A stretch of DNA of 64,000 nt from Chaenocephalus aceratus. Taxonomy: Eukaryota > Chordata > Actinopteri > Perciformes > Channichthyidae. The stretch covers positions 19,615,928 through 19,679,927 of the forward strand of contig CM043788.1 in the NCBI GenBank assembly GCA_023974075.1, written 5' to 3'. The translations under genes and the position numbers were made by a program. The notes beneath the pieces are model-generated. The model searched no databases. It was given only the letters and a program-made list of their open reading frames with translations, and was not told the origin of the DNA. Below are positions 1 through 11,676 of the stretch, in pieces (the stretch's first letter is position 1; every line of letters begins with the position of its first letter).

Positions 1-1160
1 ACGCGGACGGATGTAAATTCGCTCCGACGGCGAGCATGAAGCGGTGGACGCGAATTCTGCGGCGTAATTGAAGGGGGCCGCCACAAACGCTCGAGTTCAA
101 TTTTTTCAACTTGAGCGTTATGTTCGCATGAAGCGATCTCGCGGAAGCCAATCAGTGGTGAGGGTCACAGCCTGCCGTTACTGACGTTCAACCAGAAAAC
201 ATCAGCCGTTAGCTGTTAGCAGTTAGCACTCACATATCTGTTCAGAAACTGGACAAAAGTTAAACAAGTACAAACCACAGACGGTCTGTGTCATGACGAA
301 TACAGTCGCTGCTTTATTAATGTCTGTAGGCCATTGTTATGAGTGTGGCCGGTCAGAGCATATACAACGTTAGTTTAGCCTGGTCGATCCGATCTTCATT
401 CAGAAAATAAGCATTTTAAAAGGTTTTTCGCCTGCCGTCTTGTCTGCAGACTTGTCAAGCATTAATTCATGGTTTAGCTCCCGAGCCAGCGAGTCTTGTT
501 TGAATGATGTAAACACAGCTGACAGCCGCAGTGAAACCTTTATATATACAGTCTATGGGTGAAACTCGAGCGTTTAGGGCAGGGGTGCCCAACCTTTTTT
601 GAACCGAGAGCTACTTTTAAAGTTGCCAGTCTGCCGAGATCTACCAGTCCAAATAGAGAGGCGTAGCCATTACTGACAGCCTACTACCAGGTAAATACAC
701 ACTTCTACTTGAACGATGAATACTTCATAAAATACTGCAGATCCTTTATCTTACCTCTTTCTAATCTACACACATACAAGTATTTAACTGAAGTTACACA
801 ACAGTGTTGTTGATACAGAGTTGGAGTTTATTCACACGTCACATACTACAGTGGGTAATGTTTTCAAGAAATATTGAACAGTGCTGCCACATATGACACA
901 GGAAAAAAAGAAAAGACTCTGAACCCTTTCTTTGCCATTATATAAAAATAGTGTTGCTACAAAACAAACAAAAACTTACAGCTGATTAATAACGGTATCT
1001 AACTTGAGTTTTTATTATATCAAAAACCTGTTGAAATGCTGCTGTTATTTTTACTGTCCCCAAAAAGCGCTCCAGGAATGCTTCTTTCACAACTTCGCCG
1101 TCTTTGAAATACTTCATGTGTTTTGCAAGAATGTGACTGACACGATAAGATGCTATGGTA

Positions 1161-2430
1161 TAGGGGTGTTGAAAATAATCGTTTCTACGATGCATTGCGA
1201 TGCGGACGTGGACGATTCGGTATCGATGCAGTGACGGAAGATAATCGAATATAGCGTAGTAACGTTGCCTCCTGATTTTCCGGCCGCGGCTTTACTATAA
1301 CTTTTTTTTCTGTCACTTTAATATCAAATCGGTCGCTGACGTAGAGATCAGGGAACAGACGTGACAGCGGCACAGCAACACCAAACACGGAGCCATCCAT
1401 CCATCCATCCATCCATCTTCTCCCGCTTATCCGTGGTCGGGTCGCGGGGGGTAGCAGTTCCAGCAGAGAGCCCCAAACTTTCTTTTCCCTGGCGGCAAAC
1501 ACGGAGCAGTCTGCTTTATCCCCCAACACAAGAACACCAGTCCAGAACCAACAGCAGAAGGACCCGCTCTGAATCACTCCGTGTCGCTGCGGCACAGGGA
1601 TTTATGTTTTTCAAAAATAATCGCGTTACAATCATGTCAGGTTTTTGGTGGATTTAATTAAGTCTTGGATTGCAGAGTATGAATGCCCTCTAGCAATTTT
1701 CAGACGATATATACGTGTGTAAAGTTTGTGAAGGCAGGAGGAAAAAAGCTTCCGCGATCACCGTCTCCTCTCCGTTCCTCCAAACCCCGCCCCCTCCCTG
1801 AAAATAATGAGTGACAGGCTGATAGTGACCCGATAGAAACTTTATTATTCACTTAATCACTGAGATATAATGAAGCTAACTTAATCTCATACATTCATGG
1901 GATTTATGTAACAGTAAGACAGAGAATGTAAGTGTGCACCCACATGCAGTATTTTAGTTGTTATATGCTGTTAAATACTCCTGTTGTCTGCTGTGTTCAG
2001 ACTCAAGTCCTGTGTGTGATGCCTCATTCAGGACCTTCAGTGTCCTTTTTTTAACAGCAGACTGTTGCTAGAAGCTGCAGCTAGACTGCAGAAGCATTAT
2101 TTGTTTTGTTTTTGAGGATGGAACAATTTCACACACAGATATAGGGAGGCTAGACCTATACAATTCATTTATTTTGGTTTATAAATTAATGTCAAGACAT
2201 TTATGTTATTGATTTCTGAAGCACTTTCTAAATAATAAAAAGAGAGTTCATATGTATTTACTGCATGTATGCATTGATGAAAAATAAGCCATGTGCAGTA
2301 ATATAGAAAATTGAGGATGCAACGCATTGGTATGAATCGTGATGCATCGGGATATCGAATTGAATCGAATCGTTGACAGGATAATCGTAATCGAATTGAA
2401 TCGTGAGACCAGTGAAGATGCACAGCCCTA
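1161..2430. mobile_element. Non-autonomous hAT nested in the 580-2959 element
   Basis: Perfect 8-bp target duplication CTATGGTA at 1153-1160 and 2431-2438. The termini are TAGGGGTGTTG at the left and the complement of TAGGGCTGTGC at the right, a hAT-like pair. Both ends are rich in ATCG/CGAT motifs that pair with each other. No transposase was recognised inside. It carries a short LINE insertion at 1393-1495. Confidence 0.8.
1393..1495 (-). mobile_element. 5'-truncated LINE 3' end with (ATGG)n tail
   Basis: The (CCAT)n run followed by TCTTCTCCCGCTTATCC is the reverse complement of the 3' end of the LINE at 58.87-61.88 kb (its end is near 61785-61880). An exact 11-bp target duplication CAAACACGGAG flanks it at 1382-1392 and 1496-1506. 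Only about 100 bp were copied. Confidence 0.85.
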
Positions 2431-2534
2431 CTATGGTAGCAGCCTTGCTCTTGTTGTTGGGCCTGGTGAAAATAGACTGCTGTGCATTTAGCTGTCCTTT
2501 CAGGCCCCTCCCCTTTTGGGAGCGTAGGGCAGAA

Positions 2535-2726
2535 TTAGGAGGGAATTCCGTCTCGTAGTGTTTGTGCACTGTTTTGAAATGCCGCTCCTAAATGACCCTT
2601 CTTCGATAAAGCCACGCTCGCATTGCAGATGAGACAGATGGACTTTGAATTGGAATAGATACAAAAATAATCATCCTCCCACTCGGAGTGAAAATTATAT
2701 ATGTTGGGCTTTTTTGCTTCTGCCAT
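2535..2726 (-). pseudogene. hAT transposase N-terminal zinc-finger fragment
   Basis: Reading down from the ATG at 2726, the first residues are MAEAKKPNIYNFHSEW, followed by ICLICNASVALSKKGHL. This matches the finger at the start of Charlie8/GTF2IRD2-type hAT transposases, which normally continues with a His-X(3-5)-His pair. Here the sequence turns into AAFQNSAQTL and stops at about 64 codons, so the second half of the finger and the catalytic domain are missing. It is a transposon relic, not a host gene. Confidence 0.65.
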
Positions 2727-3546
2727 AATTGCGGTCTTGTGTGTGTGCGGACTGTGACTCCTGTTGACACGGAAAACGTCAGCGAAATAGTGCCCACTGC
2801 CCGACACATGGGGTCACGCCGGCCAATCACAAAGCTTTGATGCATTCAAGTGCATTATTCTGGCACAGGAAGATTATGTTACAGGACATTAACGATACAA
2901 CAGAATATTGTTGTTCTATTTTTAGACACATCTCGCGATCGACTGGTTGGGCACCCCTGGTTTAGAGCGATGCGATAAAAGCGATTAGAGCGAAGCGAAT
3001 ATTCGCATCGCGTCCGGTTTGAACGCAGCATTAGGATGTCAAAATGTAAAATACTTAGTTCAGCCATACAGTAGTTTTTTAATGTTAAAGACTGCCTCCG
3101 CTGACAACAGAAAGATTTTACTCACATTATATGACATCAAATACAAACACTTTTAGAAGAAGAGCCGAAGCCATATACTTTGAGATAATCGGCCTGAAAC
3201 TAATTCATATTTTTGTTATCTATTTTTTCCACAATGAATTATCTGTGAAAGAAAATACCATTTGAAGATAATAACCAGCTAGACATTAATTTGAATATCC
3301 AAATATTAACGAGCAAAAATTATATTTGTTATTATTATATTTCACCATCTTGTAAATAACTGGGAAACCTCAATATATTTTTTAAAATAACTTTTCCGTC
3401 TACACTGTTAATATTAAATGCCATACAAATGTGTGATCATGTCCTGTGGTGTGAATTTCACTGTACGTGTGTCCTGTTTTGCGCATGTGTTGTGCGCTGT
3501 TGGTGCTCTGCGTTTGTTTGTTTTGCACGGTGTGTGTGTGTAGGAC

Positions 3547-3708
3547 ATGGCGGAGCTTCTTGCAGAGGGACAGCAGCTAGGGGAAGAGCTGAGGAGGCAG
3601 TTTGTGGATAATACACAGGGAAGCAGCCTAGTGAGACTCAGAATAAACAGCACGAGGCCCACTGGATGTGATGTGGATGTGTGTATGAAGATTAGGCATT
3701 TGTACTGA
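3547..3708 (+). other. Small ORF, possible diverged duplicate of the next fxr1 exon
   Basis: A 53-codon ORF follows an acceptor-like (tg)n-TAG at 3543. If the exon starts at 3544, the first residues read DMAELLAEGQQLGEELRR. Placed without gaps on the start of the true fxr1 exon at 3848 ([18 protein letters not shown]), 7 of 18 residues are identical and several more are conservative; both start in phase 0. A donor-like GTGAGA lies near 3632, and the AATAAA at about 3768 could end a transcript. It may be a decayed tandem exon copy, an alternative terminal exon, or chance. Confidence 0.25.
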
Positions 3709-3847
3709 ATGATGAGCCTTTATAGGAACAAGCACACTCAGAGATATTCTTGATTTCCTGAAATGTAATAAATACTGTTATACAGAGTGGCGTTTGCTTT
3801 CATTGTTCTCTTTAGTCTTACCATTTCTGCCTTCATTCCTCTGCTAG

Positions 3848-6800
3848 GAGGTGGAAGAGCTCCGTCTGGAGAGGATGCAGATTGATGAACAGTTGCGTCA
3901 GGTCACCCAGGGTCACCGCCCAGGTGACAGAGAGAGGGGGGAAAGAGGAGGAGGAGGAGGAGGGTACAATACAGATGGCAGTGCCAACGCCTCCTCTTCC
4001 TCTTTACATGGCAGTCGCTCTTACAACGGTCAAGGGCGCGGGCGCAGAGGCCACGGCTACAGCACCGGATATGGTATGGAACTTACATTCAAAGTGATCA
4101 ACTTATTTACTGTCAGACATTGTAGTGTTAACAATGTGTCATAACGGTACGTCCACACAGCAGCTTTAGAATAATCTTCCACCGCTTCTCTGCCCATTGA
4201 CTTTGAATGGGGATGACATCACTTTGCCTCGCTTTTCGCTGAACTGCATTGTGGGGGAGCGAAGCGAAGATTTCCAGGATTTCCAGGATTCCAAAGTTGA
4301 GCAATGTTCAACTTTTGAAGCTGAGCTGCCAATCAAACACGTTTATGCAAATCTGACAGTAGAAGCGCTAGCCAATCAAACCGCGTGTAAGCAGGGAGAA
4401 CCAGACCGCAGTTCATTTCCTCATATTCCAAACGAGAAATTACGGTAGCAAATCACCCGGTTCTTTACGACCAGAACTATTAACGGAATACAAACCGGAG
4501 GAACCAGGCATGGAGGGAGGTGGCAGAGACAGTGGGTGAAACTGGTAGGTTTTCGCCTGTTTAGGGAGTTTATATATATATATATATTGCTCGCATAAAA
4601 TCCCCGGGGTTTTTTGCTTTGTATGTCGGGGGCGGGAGATTCATGTGATTGGTTGTTGGTCGCATTGCTCGCAAAAAATCCCCAAGCTGTCAGACATGCC
4701 CAGCTCCAAGATTTTCAAGATTTTTGAAAAGCTGCTGTGTGGACATACCGTTAGTGTGAAAGAATCCAACTGTGCCACAGTATTACAATATCAGAGTGTG
4801 TTAGAGGGGCAGGGGCTCAAATTCATAAAAAGAATGCTTTTTTTTGTTGCCAAGCCTTAAAGAGCCTGTGACACGGTTTTCCCCCATCATCCAAACCCAT
4901 CAATTTGAGTAAATATTGTCTCCTTGAAAACCGTTACTGAACTGATTTTGGATATTTGTACTTTGATAACCATTCATCTGCCCTTCAATGTTGACCATTT
5001 TCTGGATCTTCTCGCGGATTCTTCAAGTCCCGCCAAATGATGGGTGACGTCATTGCGAGCACAGCGCTCCAGCTGCACCGTTCAGGATCCCAGCTTCTGC
5101 ATGTAAACGCACGATGGTGCACACAGCAGCAAGCTCAGACAGCGATGACAGTTTAATTTTGAACGTGTCTGAGAGCTCATATGAGGCTGAAGGATCGGTT
5201 TATGTTGTATCTGTTAGAAGTTTAGGAATGAGGTGCGTCAATATGGGCGATCATAGGTCATGTAGCCAGTGGTGGACTGGGACTAACAATCATCCCGGGA
5301 CTCTCGACCGGCCCACTTCGGTACCGCTAGTAAATTGTCAACGGGGGGAGTGGGGGATGTCAGGGGCTGTAGATAGTAAATGTAAATATGTAAATATTTG
5401 TGTCACTGCATCCTGGTAAAATACAAATATAATGTCTGTGTCTTTGACCTTAGCGCTGCTAGCCACCTGTGCCCTGTACTACGAAGCCAGTTCAACAGAC
5501 CCTGGATATGTTTGAGTAACAAACAAACTAACAACAACAAACTAACAAACGAGATCTCGCTAAGCGGTCCTACGACGCTGGTTATCAACTCGGTAAATCA
5601 AGCCAGGGTTTCTCTCTCCAGCTGAGAGTGCGTTCACGTCGAAGACACGAGTGGATCTGACTTTAATTACATTTGTCTCGAGTGTTTCGTCAACATAATG
5701 TGTTGCTTAAAATAATACTTCTGCATACAGTCTGTGACACTGAGTGTTGCACGGCCAGATGAGGCTGGAGAAGCTGACTCAGATAAGGAAATATATGATA
5801 TATTATGATATTTTATGATCGATGATCTGATTGATGATGTGATATGAATGACAAGTGCGACACGTCGGCGTCTTCTCTGCATACGGCAGTTTACTCTGTA
5901 TTTCCTTTATCCTGTAATATGACTTGAGAGATTTAAACTCCGCACACTGAGTTGATCTCTTTTCTATAGACGCCGGAGGCGGGCAGCGTCAGGTAAAAGA
6001 AGTTATTTAGCCTTCTCAAACCTGAGCCTCACGCGCCGCCTATGGGGGATGTGCTAGTTACTTATCCGACCGGCCCACTTCGGTACCGGCCCATCGGGAT
6101 TCGTCCCGATGGCCAGTCCGCCACTGCACCCAGCCCACGTAAACTGTCAACGGGGGGAGCCTCGCTGCGGGGAAACGGTGGACCTAGTGTCCCGATCGGA
6201 GAGGGAATAATAATAATAATCCGTGCATTTTATCCATTAATTTCCCCAACATTGTGGTAAAAAAACCACACGTTTAATCCATGTTGTTGGTGTACTACAA
6301 CTACAAAAAGCATCGGTTTGTTTTCTCATCAGGAAATGCAGACCGGCTCAAACAAACGATTTTTAATCATCATCCTCAAGATCATTTAATGTATCATATG
6401 TTCGCCGAATTGACATGAAAGCACTAATAAATGTAGTTTCATCCACTTGAGTTTACAACTACAAAAATAATCGATTTGTTTTTATATCACATCTGACGGG
6501 AGGAAATTCAGCAGCTCTCACTCCCGATTTTTAATCCTAATGTAATCATCATCTTCACCACGATCATTTATGTTTATGTTCGCCGAATTGACATGAAAGC
6601 ACTGACAAATATGAATATACTGTAGTCAACTTCATTAAAACGTTATTAACGTGCCTAATCTCAGTAATTCACCATTTCTACGCATGACAACACACTTTGT
6701 CCGTGTTTGGCTCTCGAAGCGTTCCCGCATTGACGTCACTTCCGGCTTCCCCCAAAACTTCAAAATGAGTCGATGGAATTTCCCCGCGATGTTCGAAATT

Positions 6801-9800
6801 ATTGATATTTAACGGAACGGTATCGCTTTTTCTTTTTTAAACTGACGGTTCGAGATTACTAGTAGCCCAATATTTCATTGCACAACAGTTGTTGGGATGC
6901 TGTCACAGGCTCTGTAAAGGTATACTCAAATGTATTATTTAAAAAAGAAAAAAAACCATGATGAAATTTAGATTTTGACTTTCCTGGGATCTGATGAATA
7001 TTTATGCACTTGTTTTTATTTAGATTCAGATTAAAACCCAAAATCCTATCACCATGTTTGCTGCTCTTCCTCAAAACGTTCTGCACATTCAAAACATGTT
7101 TTAATGTTCTCTGGAATTTTGAGAATAAAGTGGTAGTATTTTTTGAAAAATAAAGGACACAAGTGATTCCCAGTATTTGACCATCAGTCCTAACCTGTCT
7201 GTGTGGCGGTCTCTCTGTCGTCTGTTTGCTTTGCTCTTCCAGGCACCAACTCTGAGCAGTCCAACGCCTCTGAGACAGACTCAGAGCGCAGGGATGAGCT
7301 CAGCGACTGGTCCCTGGCTGCAGACGATCAGGACAGGCGAGTTTTTAATGTTTATTTTGTATAAAATCCACAAATGTACAAAATGTGAAGCTGTTTTTAG
7401 TGTTGGCTGTATCATCGCTACTGAAATGCAGCTACATGTTATATTGACTGACGGGTTGACTTACAGGGAGAGGGAGAGAGGCTCCCGGCCACAGAGAGAC
7501 AGCCGCAGGAGGCCCGGACCCGGCAGAGGCAGAGGAGGGCCTGGAGGTCGGGGGAGAGGAGGAAGAGGAGGATACAGCAACAGCTCTGGTAAAAGTCACA
7601 CTAGGAGGATTTGAAGAGTAGCACATACAATTGCCTTTCTCTCGTAAAAGTCTAGTTTGACTTACCTATAGAGATGTGCAGGAATAAGTCCTTAACCCGG
7701 ATATGAGTTTGCATTTAAACTTTGTTGAAGTACCTCATCTCCAAGTCAATGGGTTTTTTGTTTTTTTTAATGAGTTTTGGTTAGATGCATATATTATATA
7801 AAATATGTCTGTCATAAAAATGGCGGTTGCAAGCAAGTGACTAACTAAGCTTAATCACGTCAAACTTTAGCCACCATAAGTCGTTTAGATTGTTTCCAGC
7901 TTTACGTTAGCTATTTACTTCTGTCAATTGCATTTGTGCTTCAACTGTTGAACATATTATAAGTATCATATTGATTCTTAGTGACAAATAAATCCATTGG
8001 CTTTCAGTGGCGAGAGCCCTTGCAAGCCTACAGATATGTCATCATTGCGTCACTCTATTATATCTGTGAATGTTGACCCTTCAGCCGGGCCTCGCGACCA
8101 TGACGATAACAGTGCCTACAGAGTTGCGGAGGCAAACACTGAGACAGACCAGACTGCTGATACGGATGCAAGCGAGTCCAACTTGCCTGCAAACCGACGC
8201 AGGAGATCCCGAAGGCGCAGAACAGACGAGGAAACCACTCTGATGGACGGCATGAGCGAGTCGGACAACACCTCAATGAGCGAAAATGGAATAGGTAGGG
8301 AAGCCACTGCTTACCAGACTTATACTCCCAAACTCAAACAGTACAAACATCTCAAACACTGTTGTCAAAAGGTCTGTCATACATTTCCTAAAGCTACTAG
8401 TTCTGTTTCCAGCTGTGGGAGTTGTGCAGAATGTGCATCATTTCCCATTTGAAGTGTCAAAGGAGCCTGTGCAGTTTAAAGACAGGCCTCTGGTCCGAGA
8501 GGCATTTTAAGCCTCAAATCCCTCTCTTTGTGCTGGCCTAACACCCTTAGATGACTCAGAAGCTAAACCTCAGCGTCGTAACCGTAGTCGACGTCGCCGC
8601 GCCCGCCTGCCTGAGGAGAGGCAGCCAGGTAACCATGGCTACTGCCAGTATACTCCTCCCCTAAACAGTGCTCCTAATGGCTTGGCTAAAAGGTTGCACA
8701 TATCACCAACAACATACTAAATCAAAGGGTTGTTGAAATGGTTTAGATCTTATTAATAATGATGTAATTGCTTGTTTTTGGATGTGGTTGATTTACTAGC
8801 CTAAACTGTTCACACTGGTTTGCCGTGCAATTTAGAAATATGCATCGTAATACTTGTTCACTAACCACTATAATACAGCTTGTCTGTCTTCACGTTGTCA
8901 GGCTGTCAAGGGCAGTCCTTGTTTGTGTGGTGTGTCATAGTAAGCCTAACCTCCAACCCTCTGTTCTGTGTTACATGTCAAGAATACATGGCCTCAAGTT
9001 AGGCTATTGTATTCTACATAGAGAAGTCCAAATGTGCTGATAGGCTCCTTTCAGACAGGATCTATTGTAATGTTCTTCACATCACTACCAAAGTGTTGTG
9101 TGTGAAATTAATATGTTCTGATTGTGAGTGACAAATCTGCTCAGTTTCACAGCACTGAGAGAGAACGCCTGATTCAATGTCATGACCAGGTTTGTTCTTC
9201 TGTGCGTACAGTGTCAGTGGCTGACTACATATCCCGGGCTGATTCTCAGAGCAGAGAGATGACAACCACCAAGGACACCAATAAAAACAAAGATGTGGTT
9301 AGTATCTAAATGTTACGTCTTTATTCTGGATGGTTTCTATTTCTACCACTCAATTTAGAAGCTTTCTTTATGAAATATGTTATTCCCCGCAACTTAAGGT
9401 TGAATTTGTTTCAATTTATGTTTTATTTTTATAAATTATATGGTCACAGGGCAAAGACAACCAAATCAAATACTGTTAAAAACCTACTTACGTAAAATAA
9501 CAATCCACAAATTGGAAAAAAGAGAAATGAATGATCAATATAATATGTAGGATATAGTTAACCGCTAACAAGTACATCATTATTCTCTTAGTACATTGTC
9601 AATGGTCACATCTAACTGGAGGGTCAATAGTAATGTTTTGTGCTCTAAACCTCAACCATTTTACCAATCGATCGTCAGATATAACAACTTATTTTCTCAG
9701 GTTTTCATTCCATATATTTAATCTACAAGATTCTTACATTTGGAGTTATCATTTGTTTAACCCCTTTCGTTGTAATTTGTTTAAATATTGCTACTCTTAT

Positions 9801-10152
9801 TACTTGGAATAAGTAAGAATCTGTGTTATACTTTCTCAGTAGAAGGAGAAGTGGGTTTTTAATTTAGAGATGATTCCCAGAAGCCACTTCAAGCTTTACA
9901 TGACCGAATACATCACTATGGTTATCTGTCGCCTCACCGCAGTCTCTCCAGCCTTTTGACTACATGTGTCTAACCCTCATTTCTGTCCAGGGTCAGGTGG
10001 ATGCCATTGCTGAGGACAGCCCGCCGTCGGCCCCGGCAACTACCAACGGCTCTAACAACAATGCTGGAGACGGTGAGCGCAACAAGACTCCCGCCAAAGT
10101 CTCCTACCAAGGGGACTGCAACCCACAACCTGTCGCTAACGGGCTCTCCTAG
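3848..10152 (+). CDS. fxr1: FXR1, fragile X related protein, C-terminal exons
   Basis: FXR1 is a cytoplasmic RNA-binding regulator of translation and mRNA stability. Seven exons fit together in phase: 3848-4073, 7243-7336, 7467-7588, 8085-8294, 8551-8628, 9212-9297, 9991-10152 (978 nt, 325 residues and stop TAG). The product starts at the coiled segment [18 protein letters not shown], then the conserved acidic [14 protein letters not shown] stretch, an RGG box ([17 protein letters not shown]), the [10 protein letters not shown] block, the basic [10 protein letters not shown] cluster, a second basic exon ([10 protein letters not shown]), the [12 protein letters not shown] segment and the C-terminus ANGLS. 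Tudor/Agenet and KH domains lie upstream, outside the window. Intron 7337-7466 needs a GC donor. The start of exon 4 (8085 rather than in-phase 8034) was chosen by similarity to mammalian FXR1. Recognition is very firm; exact splice ends less so. Confidence 0.93.
4144..4751. mobile_element. MITE in fxr1 intron, TA flanks
   Basis: The ends are inverted repeats of about 24 bp: ACGGTACGTCCACACAGCAG at the left and the complement of ACGGTATGTCCACACAGCAG at the right. Each end is flanked by TA (4142-4143, 4752-4753). No transposase is present in 608 bp. Superfamily is unclear: TA flanks suit Tc1/mariner, while the symmetric TAA/TTA context would also suit PIF/Harbinger. Confidence 0.7.
4861..5260 (+). 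repeat. Possible Kolobok-like 5' end fragment
   Basis: The sequence AGAGCCTGTGACACGG begins directly after a TTAA at 4857-4860, the target typical of Kolobok elements. It is followed by an ORF start at 5114 reading [14 protein letters not shown], an acidic leader of a kind often predicted at the N-termini of fish repeat-encoded proteins. The ORF soon loses sense and no right end was found. Class assignment is tentative. Confidence 0.35.
5267..6126. mobile_element. Non-autonomous element with CAGTGG ends
   Basis: The left end CAGTGGTGGACTGG and the right end CCAGTCCGCCACTG are inverted copies, hAT-like. The flanking 8-mers CATGTAGC and CACCCAGC match at only 5 of 8 positions, so the exact limits or the age are uncertain. 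A direct repeat (CGACCGGCCCACTTCGGTACCG region, then TGTCAACGGGGGGAG) occurs at about 5304-5350 and again at 6067-6160, which suggests two overlapping related copies. Confidence 0.5.
6285..6615. repeat. Tandem pair of about 165-bp repeats
   Basis: Two imperfect copies, about 6285-6435 and 6452-6615, share ACTACAAAAA...CGATTTTTAATC and GTTCGCCGAATTGACATGAA. A related stretch in reverse orientation lies at about 39700-39900. No coding potential or element ends were recognised. Confidence 0.55.
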
Positions 10153-11676
10153 TCAGACCTGGGCGAAGGAAATGGTTTCAAATATTTGAAATTCTTTGGC
10201 TGCACTCAATTGAATCTCCCTGTCTCTGGAGCAGCTTTGTAAGGAAAGCATTTAAAGCACTGTTCTCTTTTTTACAAGTATTTGAAACCTGTTCCGCAGT
10301 TTAAGAGGTCTGAACTCCCCTTTACACGTGTTCTGTCCAACTATTCATTTGAATCGTTTTTTTATTACGATAGTTCTTCCTGTATAAGCTTGCCAAAGAT
10401 AGTCAAACACACACGGACATCTACTTAACTGTACTTCTCAGTCCACTCTTCACTGAATGCAGTATTTATAAAATGCAGACAGGGATTATTGGTAAAAAAA
10501 CAATATCATAGCAGGATTTTAGAATGTGTCTGCCTTTTACCAGGTGGACTCACAACCTTTTTTCAGGATGTTTTGTGCATCTGAAGTAGTAAATAAAATA
10601 TTCTGCATGAGCAGCACCACCGTACAGATAGGTTTGTTCGGAAACCCAAGTATGTCTGACATACATGTGATCATCTGTTGTGCCTTCAGAGTAGATTCAA
10701 CATGTTGTTGCCTGGCTCTGCACAACATCTGAAATCTTTTCACTTATTTCCGTGTTACTCCATCACCGCCGCCTCCTTGTGCTGCATGGGTCCTTCTGGC
10801 ACTGTAGGCAGGTGGAGGCCAACACTGAAAGAGTGTGAAAGGATTTCGGAGGCATATCTCTATAAAATCAGGTGTGTCTATTCTTAATGTTTGTGGAGAA
10901 AATGAGTCCAGTTATCCTTTATATATATATATATATAAATATATCTGTTGAGGAGTTTGACATTAGCTGCTTTCTGTTTTTCAATATGCAACCACTTTGG
11001 TCATATAAGAATTGTTATAACTGCGTGTCTGGAAAAGAAACAAATAATTGAGTTGTTTTCTTCGCACTGAAACATAACCTTTTTTTCTCTTTAAAAAATT
11101 GATTGTAGTTGAGTCTGGAAACTGTCCTGTTAAGTGCTGGACAGAAATGTAGCCATCAGTGAAACATCGAATTAACATCAGGCACTTTGAATTTAGAGCA
11201 AGAGGGTTGATGAGTGCTGTTTTCTGCCATAACTCCAGCTAAATGAAGAGAATCAAAGCTCATTTAGAGCGTCTTAGGGGTTATTATACCCTTTGTATGC
11301 CCCTTATTGCAAAAGTCCTGTGTTGACAACCCTGGTGTGATGTTGCTAGAAAACAAAGCCCAGGTGACGATGATGTCATTTTCATGGTTCTTCCACAGAC
11401 TGGCTAGCTGGAAACTGGTCACGACTGTTCCACTAAGAAAGGAGATTTATTTGGTTTATTTATTTTAAAATGTACAGTATTTAAAAAAAAAAAAAAAAAA
11501 AAAAAAGCAAAAAAAAGAGAAGCTCTCCTTTTTCTTGACACTAAAATATGCGTTACCTAGGTTTTTTTGAGACAAATGACAATTTGGACTACTGAGAGTT
11601 GTGACATCCCAAGTGTTTTTGTTGGGTCACCTACAGTATGTTTTGTTTTTTTAAAGGATCATTCTGGTTGGTTGAT

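Larger units (their letters stand above)
580..2959 (-). mobile_element. hAT transposon remnant (Charlie8/GTF2IRD2-type)
   Basis: The terminal inverted repeats are CAGGGGTGCCCAACC at the left and its complement ending GGTTGGGCACCCCTG at the right. Flanking 8-mers are GTTTAGGG (572-579) and GTTTAGAG (2960-2967), a 7/8 match expected of an old hAT target duplication. A zinc-finger start of the transposase survives on the minus strand (2535-2726); the rest of the transposase is gone. A second hAT (1161-2430) sits inside it. Family assignment rests on the N-terminal protein pattern KKPNIYNF...CLICN, which is known from GTF2IRD2 and Charlie8-like transposases. Confidence 0.75.
1..3036. repeat. Outer dispersed repeat, left end outside the window
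   Basis: Positions 1-579 and about 2968-3036 are the two visible parts of one repeat, split by the hAT element at 580-2959. The right part has the palindrome-rich run GCGATTAGAGCGAAGCGAAT and ends near a GTTTGAACGC motif. The same family, in reverse orientation, occurs at 15.9-16.6 kb: the stretch around 190-480 matches the reverse complement of about 16280-16560. No coding sequence was recognised. The sharp ends suggest a PIF/Harbinger-like or similar non-autonomous DNA element, but the left terminus is outside the window, so the class is a guess. Confidence 0.4.

Noticed and set aside
7341..7342. GT donor for the second fxr1 exon
   Set aside because: It would end the exon in phase 0, but the next exon (7467) must be entered in phase 2 to read the RGG box; the GC donor at 7337 fits.
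8008..8084. Earlier start of the fourth fxr1 exon
   Set aside because: The CAG at 8006 is out of phase. The in-phase AG at 8033 adds 17 residues not resembling mammalian FXR1, while 8085 starts where the similarity does. It remains a possible alternative acceptor.
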